A DNA stretch of 64,000 nt from Sinorhizobium fredii NGR234. GTDB taxonomy: Bacteria > Pseudomonadota > Alphaproteobacteria > Rhizobiales > Rhizobiaceae. The DNA is taken from contig NC_012586.1 in NCBI RefSeq assembly GCF_000018545.1, positions 434,001-498,000 of the forward strand, read 5' to 3'. Positions 18,035 through 26,878 of this stretch are shown piece by piece. Below the pieces are notes generated by a model. The model searched no databases, was not told where the DNA came from, and worked only from the letters and a program-made list of their open reading frames with translations. The position numbers were made by a program, and so were the translations under genes. Position 1 is the first letter of the stretch. Each line of letters starts with the position of its first letter.

Positions 18035-19912
18035 TCAGCCGAGATAACGCTGGTTGCGTTCGCCAGCACGGAACTTGGTGGTCGCGTCCGAAACGGATTT
18101 TGTGTTCGTCACCTCGGAAGCGCCAACATCCCACCAGACCCCAGAGCCGATGGACCGGCCGCGCTTTTCCGCCTTGACGACTATTACGGTCGGACCTCGA
18201 ACGTCGCGTGCCTTCGCCAGCGCGTCCTTGAACTGCTCTTCGTCGGAGGCGGAAAGAACCGCGGCGCCCATGGATCTTGCGTTTGCGGCATAGTCAACTT
18301 CAAGGTAGCTGCCGTTCGGGCGCAGGACATCGTTATCGCGGGCGCGAAACTCGTTGCCCAGATTGTCGATACCGGTCGAGTTTTCCTGCAGATCGCGAAT
18401 ACACTGGTAGCCGTAGTTTTCGATGACGACCACGGTAATCTTGGCATTCTCCTGCACGGCCGTGACGATCTCGGTCGGGCCCATCAGATAGGTGCCATCG
18501 CCGATAATGACGAAAATCTCCTCGTCGCTGCGATTTGCCAATCGTGCACCGATAGCAGCCGGGATTTCGTGGCCCATCGTGGAGAAGCCGAACTCCAAAA
18601 ACGCCTTCGAGCCGTTGGAATTGTCCCATGCCTTGTGAATTTCGCCAGGCGGCGTGCCGGCGGCGGCAATCACAACGTCGCCGGCACGCGTCGACTCGTT
18701 GACGATGCGCACGATGGTGCCCTGGTTCAGTTCTCCGCCAGGCGGCACGGCGATGTCGTTCCGGTAGGCTTCCTTCCACTCGCGCTGCCGCGATTTGATT
18801 TCGTCTCGATAGGTGCTGGCAGTCGAATACCCCGCCTCGCGGAGGCCAGCGGCAATGCGTTCGATGGACAGCCGGGCATCGCCGACGACCGGCACGCCGC
18901 GAAGCTTGTGCGCATCGTAGCTGTTCGTGTTGATCGAGACGAAGGTGACGTTGGGGGCGTGGAACGCCGAGCGCGAACCTGTCTGGAAATCCTGGAGGCG
19001 GGTGCCGATCGCCACGACGACATCGGCCCGTTCTGCAATTCGGCCGGCCGCGCCGGTTCCGGTGACGCCCATGCCGCCGAGGCACAGTGGCGTGTCAAGG
19101 CTCACGCCTTTGCCGGCATGCGTCTCGGCCACAGGAATCCCGAATTGATTGGCGAAGTCGCGGAGAGCGCGCTCGGCCGCGGAATAGCGGACACCACCAC
19201 CTGCGATGATTAGAGGCGCGTGGGCTTGAGAAAGGGCGGCGATGGCTTCGTTCACGTCGTCCTGCGAGGGGTCGCGGCGGCGGATGACCCAGTTCCGCTC
19301 GCGGAAGAATTCGACGGGATAATCGTAGGCTTCGCCTTCGACATCTTGAGGGAATGAGATGGTGACCGCGCCGGTGTCGGCGGGATCCGTCAGGACGCGC
19401 ATCGCTTCGGGCAGGGCGGTCAGGATCTGCTCGGGGCGCGAGATGCGGTCGAAGAAGCGGCTGATCGGTCGGAAGCAATCGTTGACGGTCAGGTCGCCGT
19501 CGACGGGATGTTCAAGTTGCTGCAGTACGTTGCCCGTGCGGCGATGGGCAAAGGTATCCGACGCAAACAGCAGAACCGGAATCCGGTTGACGGTCGCGGT
19601 CGCCGCGCCCGTGATCATGTTCGTCGAGCCCGGACCGATGGAGGCGGTGCATGCCAGCGTCGCGCGTCGGTTCTTCATCTTGGCGTAGCCCATTGCGGCG
19701 TGGACCATCGCCTGCTCATTCTTCGGCTGGTAGTAGGGCAGTTCCTCGCCATATTCCTCGATCGCCTGACTGATCGAAGCGACATTGCCGTGCCCGAAGA
19801 TGCCGAAGATGCCGCCGATAAGTCGTTCCCGTTTGCCATCGAATACCGAATATTGCTTCTGGAGATATTTGATGGTGGCCTGGGCCGCCGTCAGTCTGAT
19901 CGTGCTGGACAT
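18035..19912 (-). CDS. iolD: 3D-(3,5/4)-trihydroxycyclohexane-1,2-dione acylhydrolase-type TPP enzyme (IolD)
   Basis: 625 residues, normal for IolD. The TPP-enzyme parts appear in order: N-terminal Pyr domain with FGIFGHGNVA and the activating Glu in PKNEQAMVHAAMGYAK near residue 65; central domain with IIAGGGVRYS; C-terminal PP domain with the diphosphate/metal site IIGDGTYLMGPTE. GGGAGGAATCC precedes the ATG. IolD hydrolytically opens the diketone ring to 5-deoxy-D-glucuronate. No iolB or iolC is visible in the window, so the product must be handled elsewhere or differently. Operator copy 4 lies 64 bases upstream. Confidence 0.92.
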   Translation of the reverse strand: MSSTIRLTAAQATIKYLQKQYSVFDGKRERLIGGIFGIFGHGNVASISQAIEEYGEELPYYQPKNEQAMVHAAMGYAKMKNRRATLACTASIGPGSTNMITGAATATVNRIPVLLFASDTFAHRRTGNVLQQLEHPVDGDLTVNDCFRPISRFFDRISRPEQILTALPEAMRVLTDPADTGAVTISFPQDVEGEAYDYPVEFFRERNWVIRRRDPSQDDVNEAIAALSQAHAPLIIAGGGVRYSAAERALRDFANQFGIPVAETHAGKGVSLDTPLCLGGMGVTGTGAAGRIAERADVVVAIGTRLQDFQTGSRSAFHAPNVTFVSINTNSYDAHKLRGVPVVGDARLSIERIAAGLREAGYSTASTYRDEIKSRQREWKEAYRNDIAVPPGGELNQGTIVRIVNESTRAGDVVIAAAGTPPGEIHKAWDNSNGSKAFLEFGFSTMGHEIPAAIGARLANRSDEEIFVIIGDGTYLMGPTEIVTAVQENAKITVVVIENYGYQCIRDLQENSTGIDNLGNEFRARDNDVLRPNGSYLEVDYAANARSMGAAVLSASDEEQFKDALAKARDVRGPTVIVVKAEKRGRSIGSGVWWDVGASEVTNTKSVSDATTKFRAGERNQRYLG

Positions 19913-19975
19913 GGATTCCTCCCGCTGTGGCTGAGCACTTCCTGCGATTTTGAGATTTTTTCACTTAAACAAATT

Positions 19976-19989
19976 TGCAAAGCTATGCA
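19976..19989. promoter_or_regulatory. LacI-type operator, copy 4 (divergent iolD / SDR promoter)
   Basis: TGCAAAGCTATGCA in the 166-base gap between divergent iolD and the SDR gene, 64 bases before the iolD start and 90 bases before the SDR start. Confidence 0.75.
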
Positions 19990-20078
19990 AAGATAAAAGT
20001 TTGCGGTATATCCCGAATTAATCGCGGGGAACTAGCCGGTTGGAGGCGTGCTTCCATGGAGGAAGGCGAAAGCAAGCT

Positions 20079-20813
20079 ATGCAACGATTTGCAAATAAAG
20101 TCGCGCTGGTTACCGGCGCCTCGACGGGCATTGGCCTGGAAACGATCAAGCGGATTCGCGAAGAAGGCGGTACGGTTTTTGCTGCGCACAGACGCGGGAA
20201 GATCGATATCGAGGGGGTCGCCTCCATCAGCCTCGACGTAACGGACGAAGGAAATTGGACGCGGGCCATCTCGAAGGTCGTCTCAGCAGCCGGTCGCCTC
20301 GACATCTTGATCAACAATGCCGGGGTTCGCGAAAGTGGCTCCGTCGAAGAGACAAGCCTGGAGCAGTGGCGCCGGCTCATCGACACAAACCTTACGAGCA
20401 TCTTTCTAGGATGCCGGGCGGCCGTTCCGGCAATCCGGCAAGCCGGCGGTGGGGCGATCGTCAATGTGGGGTCCATCACCGGCATCCGGGGCACAGAAAA
20501 CATGGTCGCCTACAGCGCGTCCAAGAGCGGCATCACTTCTATGACCTCGTCGCTCGCCCTAGATCTCGCGTCCGACAACATACGGGTGAACGCTGTTTGC
20601 CCCGCAGCGATCCGGACGCGGATGGTCACGAACTGGTTGAATTCTTCGCAGGACACCGATGCGGCCGAAGCCGCCGTCCTCGCAAAGCACCCGATCGGTC
20701 GCATTGGTCGGCCGGACGAGGTCGCAAGCGTTATCGCCTTCCTGGCAAGTGATGATTCTTCGTTCATGACGGGGATGTCCATCCCGGTCGATGGCGGCAG
20801 AAGCATTCGCTGA
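20079..20813 (+). CDS. SDR-family oxidoreductase
   Basis: 244 residues from the ATG at 20079 (MQRFANKVALVTG). A more upstream frame from 20040 would place a non-homologous tail before the fold. The cofactor motif GASTGIG, NNAG, Ser in VNVGSITG and catalytic YSASK are present, and the C-terminus is MTGMSIPVDGGRSIR. A purine-rich GGAGGAAGGCG stretch lies 11-21 bases upstream. Divergent from iolD and under operator copy 4; followed 26 bases later by a Gfo/Idh gene. Substrate unknown; expected to be a polyol or keto-cyclitol of the same pathway. Confidence 0.9.
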   Translation: MQRFANKVALVTGASTGIGLETIKRIREEGGTVFAAHRRGKIDIEGVASISLDVTDEGNWTRAISKVVSAAGRLDILINNAGVRESGSVEETSLEQWRRLIDTNLTSIFLGCRAAVPAIRQAGGGAIVNVGSITGIRGTENMVAYSASKSGITSMTSSLALDLASDNIRVNAVCPAAIRTRMVTNWLNSSQDTDAAEAAVLAKHPIGRIGRPDEVASVIAFLASDDSSFMTGMSIPVDGGRSIR

Positions 20814-20839
20814 AATCAAAACATTCGAGGAGGATTTCC

Positions 20840-21982
20840 ATGGAAAAAATTCGCTTTGGTATCGTCGGCTCCGGCTATATGGCCAAACTGCACAGCTTAG
20901 CGCTGCGAAATATCGGCGCCTACCTCTGGCCGAAGCTGCCCCGCATCGAGATGGTCCGCATGGCGGATATCGTGCCGGAGGCAGCGAAGGAAGGGGCGGA
21001 GCGCTGGGGTTGGCAAAGCCATACGAGTGACTGGAAAGAGGTGACCCGGGCAGACGACATCGATGTCGTTATCATCATCACGCCCAACGATAGTCACGCA
21101 GACATCGCCATCGACGCGTTCTCTCATGGCAAGCATGTCTTCTGCGAGAAGCCGCTGTCAAACACCGTGGCCGAGGCCGAGCGCATGACGGAAGCCGCCC
21201 GCGCATCCGGAAAGGTGAACCTCGTCAATTTCTCCTATCGCACTTGGCCGGGAATTGAACTTGCGCGGCAGCTCATCCGCGAGGGCGAGCTCGGCGAGGT
21301 CCTCCATTTTGAGGGGCACTTCTTCCAGGATTACGCAGCCGATCCTGCGCTTCCTTTCTCCTGGCGGTTTGACAAGCCGGTTTCCGGGGGTGGCGCTTTC
21401 GGCGATATCGGCTCCCATATCATGGACATCGCATCCGCTTTGATGGGTCCCGTCGAGTCTATCACCGCCAAGACGCGCCGCCTGTACGAAAAGCGCCCGG
21501 TCAACGGGCCGGATGCAAAGCAGGTCACTGTCGACGACCTGACCGCTTCGCTGGTGCAGTTCTCGAACGGCGCTCTTGGTTCGGTTCATGCGTCATGGGC
21601 AGCCGCTGGCCACAAATCCGATCTCAGCTTCTCGGTGACGGGCACCAAGGGCGCGCTCTCCTTCAGCTGGGAACGCAACAACGAATTGCACTTCTTCAGC
21701 GCCGCTGACCCGCAGCGCGTCGGCGGTTTCCGCCGGATCATGCTCGGCGGCATCCATCCTGAGGCGGACCCGTTCTGGTACGCGCAGGGCCAGGGGCTCG
21801 GATATGGCGAAGCCTTCGTCGTCACCGCCCGCCGCGCGATTGAGGCGGTCATCGATGCGAACCCCAACGCCGCGCCGAACTTCGCGCAGGCCCTACACAT
21901 CAATCGCGTCATCGCCGGTGCTTTCCAGGCCGCGGAAGAGGACCGCTGGGTCAAGATCGAGAAAACCTCGGCGTTCGACTGA
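20840..21982 (+). CDS. Gfo/Idh/MocA-family oxidoreductase
   Basis: 380 residues. Rossmann motif GIVGSGYMAKLHS at residues 7-19, EKP motif in CEKPLSNT near residue 103, and a C-terminal domain with DIGSHIMDIA. This His/Asp-containing motif carries the proton-relay His of the family. GAGGAGGATTTCC precedes the ATG. It is close in length to scyllo-/myo-inositol dehydrogenases of rhizobia with about 380 residues. Probably co-transcribed with the SDR just upstream. Confidence 0.92.
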   Translation: MEKIRFGIVGSGYMAKLHSLALRNIGAYLWPKLPRIEMVRMADIVPEAAKEGAERWGWQSHTSDWKEVTRADDIDVVIIITPNDSHADIAIDAFSHGKHVFCEKPLSNTVAEAERMTEAARASGKVNLVNFSYRTWPGIELARQLIREGELGEVLHFEGHFFQDYAADPALPFSWRFDKPVSGGGAFGDIGSHIMDIASALMGPVESITAKTRRLYEKRPVNGPDAKQVTVDDLTASLVQFSNGALGSVHASWAAAGHKSDLSFSVTGTKGALSFSWERNNELHFFSAADPQRVGGFRRIMLGGIHPEADPFWYAQGQGLGYGEAFVVTARRAIEAVIDANPNAAPNFAQALHINRVIAGAFQAAEEDRWVKIEKTSAFD

Positions 21983-22124
21983 AGCAGCTTGATAAAAGGA
22001 CCATAGAGGTTTCACTGGATCAACTGATCCTAAGAGATAATTCCTGGTCGTTGAGTCGGCGATCATTCGAACGCGATGGCGCCGACGCCTTCCCTTAGAG
22101 TCCAAGAATTTTTGAGATCACGCC

Positions 22125-23111
22125 ATGGCACAATACGAGGTTGTTATCATCGGGTCCGGCCGAATAGCCGATGTTCATGCGATATCCGTCACTCGAAATC
22201 CGAGAATGCACCTCGCAGGTTTCGTGGATCCATTTGATGGAGCCTATTTCGGCGAGAAATGGTCCATTCCAGGATTTCAGACGCTCGCTGCGGCCATTGA
22301 TACGTGCAAGCCGGACGCGCTTGTGATCGCCTCTCCGACCGAAACCCATGTGTCCTACGTGCTGGAGGCCTGCCGTTTTGGCTTGCCAACTCTTTGCGAA
22401 AAGCCCGTCGCCTTCTCGCGAGAGCCAATCCTGGAGGCGATCTCGGCTGTCGCAAGCAGCAACATCCCCGTAATTCTGGGCTTTCATCGGCGATTCGACG
22501 CCTACCGGCAAGAAGTTCACGCGCGCGTTCGGGCAGGGGATGTCGGGAAGGTCGAGCATATCCTGCAATTCAGTCGAGATCCCCGTCTTGCCGCTCGCTC
22601 GGCGGTCCTTCACCAGGGCAACATTGTTGCTGATATGGTGGTCCACGACCTCGACGAATTGAACTGGTTTATGGGCAGTCTTCCCGAGCGCGCTTACGCT
22701 CAACTGGACCGTAATGCCGACCCGACCCTCGCGGAGATCGGCGACTTCGATACCGCCAACATCATACTCTCGTGGGAGGGCGGGGCGGTAGCCCACGTGT
22801 CGGCAACGCGGCGCGCGGCACACGCGTTCGAACAGCGTCTAGAGGTCTTTGGCGGGGAGGGCCGGATTATCTGCGAAGATCCGCGTATCAGCCCTGTGAT
22901 TTTTGACAGCGCAAAAGATACGCGTATTTCGCGCCGGTTCGAGCACTTCTGGGATCGCTATCGGCCAGCATACCAAGCCGAGATCGACCATCTCGCCGAC
23001 ATTCTCGCGAGAGGGGAGGCACCCCTCTGCACATTAGAGGATGGGCTGCGGGCGTACGATCTCGTCCAGATCGTTCTCTCCTCGGTTCAGGCCGTGACAG
23101 AGAGCAAATAA
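22125..23111 (+). CDS. Gfo/Idh/MocA-family oxidoreductase
   Basis: 328 residues. N-terminal VVIIGSGRIADVHA and the CEKPVAFS motif near residue 90 mark the family; VVHDLDELNWFMG carries the conserved His-Asp. The shorter length matches inositol 2-dehydrogenase (IolG)-type proteins, and it resembles the dehydrogenase at 208-1230 more than its immediate neighbours. It lies 142 bases after the previous gene, with no operator copy in the gap, so it is probably read from the SDR promoter. It could supply the first oxidation that feeds the IolE/IolD-like steps. Confidence 0.9.
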   Translation: MAQYEVVIIGSGRIADVHAISVTRNPRMHLAGFVDPFDGAYFGEKWSIPGFQTLAAAIDTCKPDALVIASPTETHVSYVLEACRFGLPTLCEKPVAFSREPILEAISAVASSNIPVILGFHRRFDAYRQEVHARVRAGDVGKVEHILQFSRDPRLAARSAVLHQGNIVADMVVHDLDELNWFMGSLPERAYAQLDRNADPTLAEIGDFDTANIILSWEGGAVAHVSATRRAAHAFEQRLEVFGGEGRIICEDPRISPVIFDSAKDTRISRRFEHFWDRYRPAYQAEIDHLADILARGEAPLCTLEDGLRAYDLVQIVLSSVQAVTESK

Positions 23112-23185
23112 CAGCGCTGTTTCATTCTCGCGCTGCAGGCTTTGGAGTTTGCAGCGTTGACATAGAAGCGACAGCAAAATACAAA

Positions 23186-23199
23186 TGCATAGCTATGCA
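23186..23199. promoter_or_regulatory. LacI-type operator, copy 5
   Basis: TGCATAGCTATGCA, a perfect 14-base palindrome and the best match to the consensus. It ends only three bases before the GGAGGAG ribosome-binding site of the next gene, so bound repressor would block an elongating or initiating polymerase at the very start of the message. Confidence 0.8.
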
Positions 23200-23211
23200 A
23201 TGGAGGAGCTT

Positions 23212-24339
23212 ATGACGGGACGAAACACAGTCGGGGTTGGCATGATCGGTCATGCCTTCATGGGGAAGACCCATTCCATTGGTTATCGGGATGTCGCCGT
23301 GATCGCGCCGCTTGACGTGCCCCGGCCGCGCTTGAAAGCGATCTATGGACGGGACACCGCTCGGCTTGAGGAGGCGCGGGAACGTTACGGATGGGAACGG
23401 GCTGTCTCCGACTGGAAGGAAATCATCGACGACCCAGATATCCAGCTGGTCGATAACGTCGGTCCGAACTCCATCCACGTCGAACCCATCATAGCGGCAG
23501 CACTTGCGGGAAAGCACGTCTATTGCGAAAAGCCGCTGGCGCCCGATGCGACTCAGTCCTTCGAAATGTGGAAGGTCGCACGCGAGGCCGGTGTGAAGCA
23601 CATGTGTGCTTTCAACTATCGCTTCTTCCCCGCCCTGCAACTGGCCCGCCAGATGATCCAGGAAGGGGAACTCGGCGATATCTATCATTTCCGCTCGAAC
23701 TTCCTCGTCTCCTCCTCTCTTTCCGAAAACCGGGTGAAGAGCTGGCGCGATGACAAGACGCTCGCCGGTTCAGGTGTGTTGGGCGATCTTGGTTCGCACC
23801 ATATCGATATCTCGCGCTTCCTTCTGTCTTCCGACCCTGTTCGGGCGACAGCAGTAACCGGGATCGCGGTCGGCAAGGCAGGTGACCAACAGCGCATCGA
23901 GACCGACGATCTTTTCGCCGCCCTCCTGACCTACGAGAACGGCGCACTCGGCGTGCTCGAAGCGTCGCGTGTCGCCGGTGGCAACATGGTGACAAGCCGG
24001 ATCGAGGTCGATGGGTCGCGCGGCTCGATCCGTTTTTCGATGCAGAATCTTAATGAGCTGGAATACGCCGGCACGGACAAGATCTGGCGGCGGATCAATG
24101 TGCTGCGAGACGGAGATCCCTATCAGAAGAACTGGCTGCCACCTGGGCATCCATTGGGGTGGGTCGACACCTTCAGCCACGAAGCCATGCATATGCTTGC
24201 CGCAATCGGCGGACTAGGGGAGATCGCGCCGATCGGCGCCACATTCCGCGACGGATATTATTGCGCGGAAGTCGTCGACGCCATCGTTCGTTCCGCCGCG
24301 GAAGGTGCGACCGCCAACGTCACCTATCGCAATCTGTGA
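23212..24339 (+). CDS. Gfo/Idh/MocA-family oxidoreductase
   Basis: 375 residues from the ATG at 23212, which has GGAGGAG five bases upstream; the earlier in-frame ATG at 23185 overlaps the operator and has no such site. Rossmann segment VGMIGHAFMGKTHS departs from the classical GxGxxG (GHAFMG), as seen in some sugar dehydrogenases of this family. CEKPLAPD and DLGSHHIDISRF are present. It heads a tight three-gene operon with a 2-hydroxyacid dehydrogenase and an aldolase, under operator copy 5. Confidence 0.9.
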   Translation: MTGRNTVGVGMIGHAFMGKTHSIGYRDVAVIAPLDVPRPRLKAIYGRDTARLEEARERYGWERAVSDWKEIIDDPDIQLVDNVGPNSIHVEPIIAAALAGKHVYCEKPLAPDATQSFEMWKVAREAGVKHMCAFNYRFFPALQLARQMIQEGELGDIYHFRSNFLVSSSLSENRVKSWRDDKTLAGSGVLGDLGSHHIDISRFLLSSDPVRATAVTGIAVGKAGDQQRIETDDLFAALLTYENGALGVLEASRVAGGNMVTSRIEVDGSRGSIRFSMQNLNELEYAGTDKIWRRINVLRDGDPYQKNWLPPGHPLGWVDTFSHEAMHMLAAIGGLGEIAPIGATFRDGYYCAEVVDAIVRSAAEGATANVTYRNL

Positions 24340-24348
24340 GGACCGGAC

Positions 24349-25332
24349 ATGGCAAGGGTATTTATAAGCTGGCCGGGATATAGCCCCCGCGACGAGGACA
24401 CTGGCGCCCGACTGATCGCAGCCGGCCACGAACTGGTGTTGAGGCCCAAGAGGGGCAACCGTACCGCGGATGAACTGGCGACGCTGCTCGAGGATTGCGA
24501 CGCGGCAATCGTTTCCACTGATCCTTTCACCCGCGAGGTTTTGGCGGGTGACAGAAACCTCAAGGTGATCGCGCGTGTCGGGGTCGGTACAGACTCCATC
24601 GACCATGATGCAGCGAAGGAATTCGGCGTCGGGATTTCGGTTACGCCCGGCATGAATGCCGAAACGGTCGCAGATCAGACGCTCGCAATGATCCTTGGCC
24701 TGATGCGCAGGGTCGTCACCCAAGACCAAGCCGTCAAGGCGGGTCGATGGGACAGGGTAGGAGAGGCGACGCCGACCGAGCTTTACCGCAAGACCGTCGG
24801 CCTGATCGGTGCCGGCATCATCGGCAAGGCCGTCATTCGGCGTCTTCTCGGTTTCGGGGTGCGCGTGCTCTACTTCGATGCGATGGTAGAGAAAGTCCAC
24901 GGGGCGGAACGCTGTGGCTCTCTAGATCAACTGCTGGGCAGCTCCGATATCGTCTCGTTGCACGCTCCGCTGCTTGCCGATACACGCGAGCTGATGAACG
25001 CCGCGCGTATCGCTCTCATGCCGAAGGGGTCCTACCTGATCAATACGTCGCGCGGTGGCCTTGTCCAACAGCCCGCAGTGTTTGCCGCCCTTCGCTCCGG
25101 CCACCTCGCCGGTGCGGCTCTCGACGTCTTCGAAGTCGAGCCGCCCGGTGCGGAGGCATTGGCGGACGTACCCAACCTCATTGCGTCGGCCCATATCGGC
25201 GGTATCAGCACGGAGTCGATTGCGAGGATGACGCGATCCGCAACGACATCCGTGCTCAGTGTCCTGAATGGAGAAATTCCCGACACGGTGATCAATCCCG
25301 ATGCGCTGCGCGAACGTCTCGCCGGAGCTTGA
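24349..25332 (+). CDS. D-2-hydroxyacid dehydrogenase (phosphoglycerate dehydrogenase-like)
   Basis: 327 residues. NAD-binding motif VGLIGAGIIGKAV near residues 148-160 and the conserved Arg in NTSRGG. Glu is in DVFEVEPP and catalytic His in ASAHIGGIS. It lacks the C-terminal ACT regulatory domain of serine-pathway SerA, so a catabolic 2-hydroxyacid role is more likely. It starts 9 bases after the Gfo/Idh gene and ends 2 bases before the aldolase gene. A reaction reducing or oxidising the pyruvate-like product or a sugar acid of the pathway is inferred. Confidence 0.9.
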   Translation: MARVFISWPGYSPRDEDTGARLIAAGHELVLRPKRGNRTADELATLLEDCDAAIVSTDPFTREVLAGDRNLKVIARVGVGTDSIDHDAAKEFGVGISVTPGMNAETVADQTLAMILGLMRRVVTQDQAVKAGRWDRVGEATPTELYRKTVGLIGAGIIGKAVIRRLLGFGVRVLYFDAMVEKVHGAERCGSLDQLLGSSDIVSLHAPLLADTRELMNAARIALMPKGSYLINTSRGGLVQQPAVFAALRSGHLAGAALDVFEVEPPGAEALADVPNLIASAHIGGISTESIARMTRSATTSVLSVLNGEIPDTVINPDALRERLAGA

Positions 25333-25334
25333 CC

Positions 25335-26108
25335 ATGGAACGAACCCTGACCTTCAAAGAGCGCACGCGCGCTCGCGAACTCACCGTCGGAACGTGGATC
25401 AAGACCCCGTCGAGAATCGTCACCGAGGTCCTCTCCGGATCGGCTATGGATGTCCTTTGCCTGGATGCCGAGCACGCACCATTCGACCGAATGGACTTGG
25501 ACGGAGCAATATTGTCGGCGCGGGCACAGGACATGCCGGTCTTGGTTCGGGTTCAGGCCCCATTTCCAACGGAGATATTAAATGCACTGGACCTCGGTGC
25601 CACCGGCGTCGTGATCCCCCATGTTTATGATGCCGCGAAGACGCGGGAGCTCGTGTCTTCCTGCCTCTACGCGCCCGGAGGCCGCGGTTACGCCGGGTCA
25701 AGCCGCGCGGCCGGGTACACTCGCGTCAAAATGGCCGATCACATAATGGCCTCGAATAAGATGACAACAATCATAGCGCAGCTGGAAGATGCAGAGGTCC
25801 TTTCGACGCTTGACGAACTTATGGCAATCGAGGAAATCGACTGCTTCTTCATCGGCCGCGCCGACCTGGCCGTAGGCCTCGGCGCCTCCTCGGCTGTTGC
25901 TCCAGAGGTAATTGATGCCTCGACAATGATCTGTGAGACCGCAGCAAAGCGTGGGAAGGCGGTCGGCATGTTTGTACCGGACCTAGCTGAGATCCCACGG
26001 TGGAATCAACTAGGAGTTAGCCTTTACTTGTTAGAATCCGATCAAGCTTTCCTCATTAACGGCGCGTCCCGTCTCAAGCACGCGGTATATCAGGCGAGTG
26101 GCCTCTAA
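25335..26108 (+). CDS. HpcH/HpaI-family class II aldolase
   Basis: 257 residues from the ATG at 25335. The family pattern is present: CLDAEHAPFDR near residue 37 with the catalytic Glu-His. VRVQAP follows, then metal Glu in AQLEDAEV near residue 145 and Asp in IGRADLAVGLG. These enzymes split 2-keto-3-deoxy acids into pyruvate (or oxaloacetate) and an aldehyde, using Mg or Mn. As last gene of the three-gene operon it is likely the carbon-carbon cleavage step. This suggests a keto-deoxy acid intermediate in place of the IolC/IolJ route. Confidence 0.9.
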   Translation: MERTLTFKERTRARELTVGTWIKTPSRIVTEVLSGSAMDVLCLDAEHAPFDRMDLDGAILSARAQDMPVLVRVQAPFPTEILNALDLGATGVVIPHVYDAAKTRELVSSCLYAPGGRGYAGSSRAAGYTRVKMADHIMASNKMTTIIAQLEDAEVLSTLDELMAIEEIDCFFIGRADLAVGLGASSAVAPEVIDASTMICETAAKRGKAVGMFVPDLAEIPRWNQLGVSLYLLESDQAFLINGASRLKHAVYQASGL

Positions 26109-26878
26109 ACGGCCAATTGTTGGTTTCGGCGTAGATGGTGTCGCGACGTTTGCTATGGACGGCTCTTCAGATGGTCTACTTCACTTCCTCTTGTCATAGC
26201 GCTTCTGGAGTAATCTCACATATCTCCGCCGTATAGACCACCGCGGCGCCCGCTGCTATTCGCGTCCGCTCACCAAGATCGTGTTGAGAACCACGGATCA
26301 TCTTGTTGATCGACGCCTTTGGCAAGCAGAAGTGCGTTCAGATAAAACTCAATCGAATGCAGAGCCAAAAGACGCCACGGAATGTGGTTGAGTTTCACCA
26401 AGCTTGACGGCCGTTTCTTTGTACTGCGCCGCTAAATCTAGAATACCTTGCTGCTTCGCCAGGATACGGCCCATCGAGATTGCCATCCAAGGCCGAATGA
26501 GACCCATTGGACGGGTGAATTCGAGGATCGAACCTGACGCAACTGCTAATTTTAAGGTCGGCGGTAGCGGATCGTGAACCGGACAAAAATTCGGGTGAGG
26601 AGGCCCTGTAAGGTCATACATGGGACAGGCTGTGCAGCCGATACTTCCATGACTGCTAGTGGCCGGCCGGAGGATCGAAGAGCAAACGGCGAAGTTGGGT
26701 ATCGTCGCCGGTCAGGTAGAGGAAGTTCGACGCTGCACGGGGTCACGAGCATTGTGCAGTGTTTGTTTCCGTTTTGTGCGATAGGATCGCATAATGTATC
26801 ATGCGGAACACCACTCGCGGCCGTTTGGCCGGCGTACAAGAGGTATGCACCTTGGAAGGGCCTTCCGAGCAACGTGGC
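26109..26878. other. 770-base stretch without a recognisable gene
   Basis: No reading frame here shows a known family motif. A minus-strand frame at 26349-26621 (90 codons) ends in an amphipathic stretch (GILDLAAQYKETAVKLGE) that could be a relic of a real protein, but its first half is low in coding character. The segment is less GC-rich than its flanks. It separates the cyclitol region from the ureohydrolase region and may be a recombination scar. Confidence 0.4.

Noticed and set aside
20073..20088. AGCAAGCTATGCAA near the SDR start resembling the regulon operator
   Set aside because: Only one half-site fits; the left half is one base short, and the ATGCA belongs to the start codon and second codon.
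26349..26621. 90-codon minus-strand frame as a gene
   Set aside because: No ribosome-binding site, no motif, and weak coding character; described under the gene-free stretch instead.
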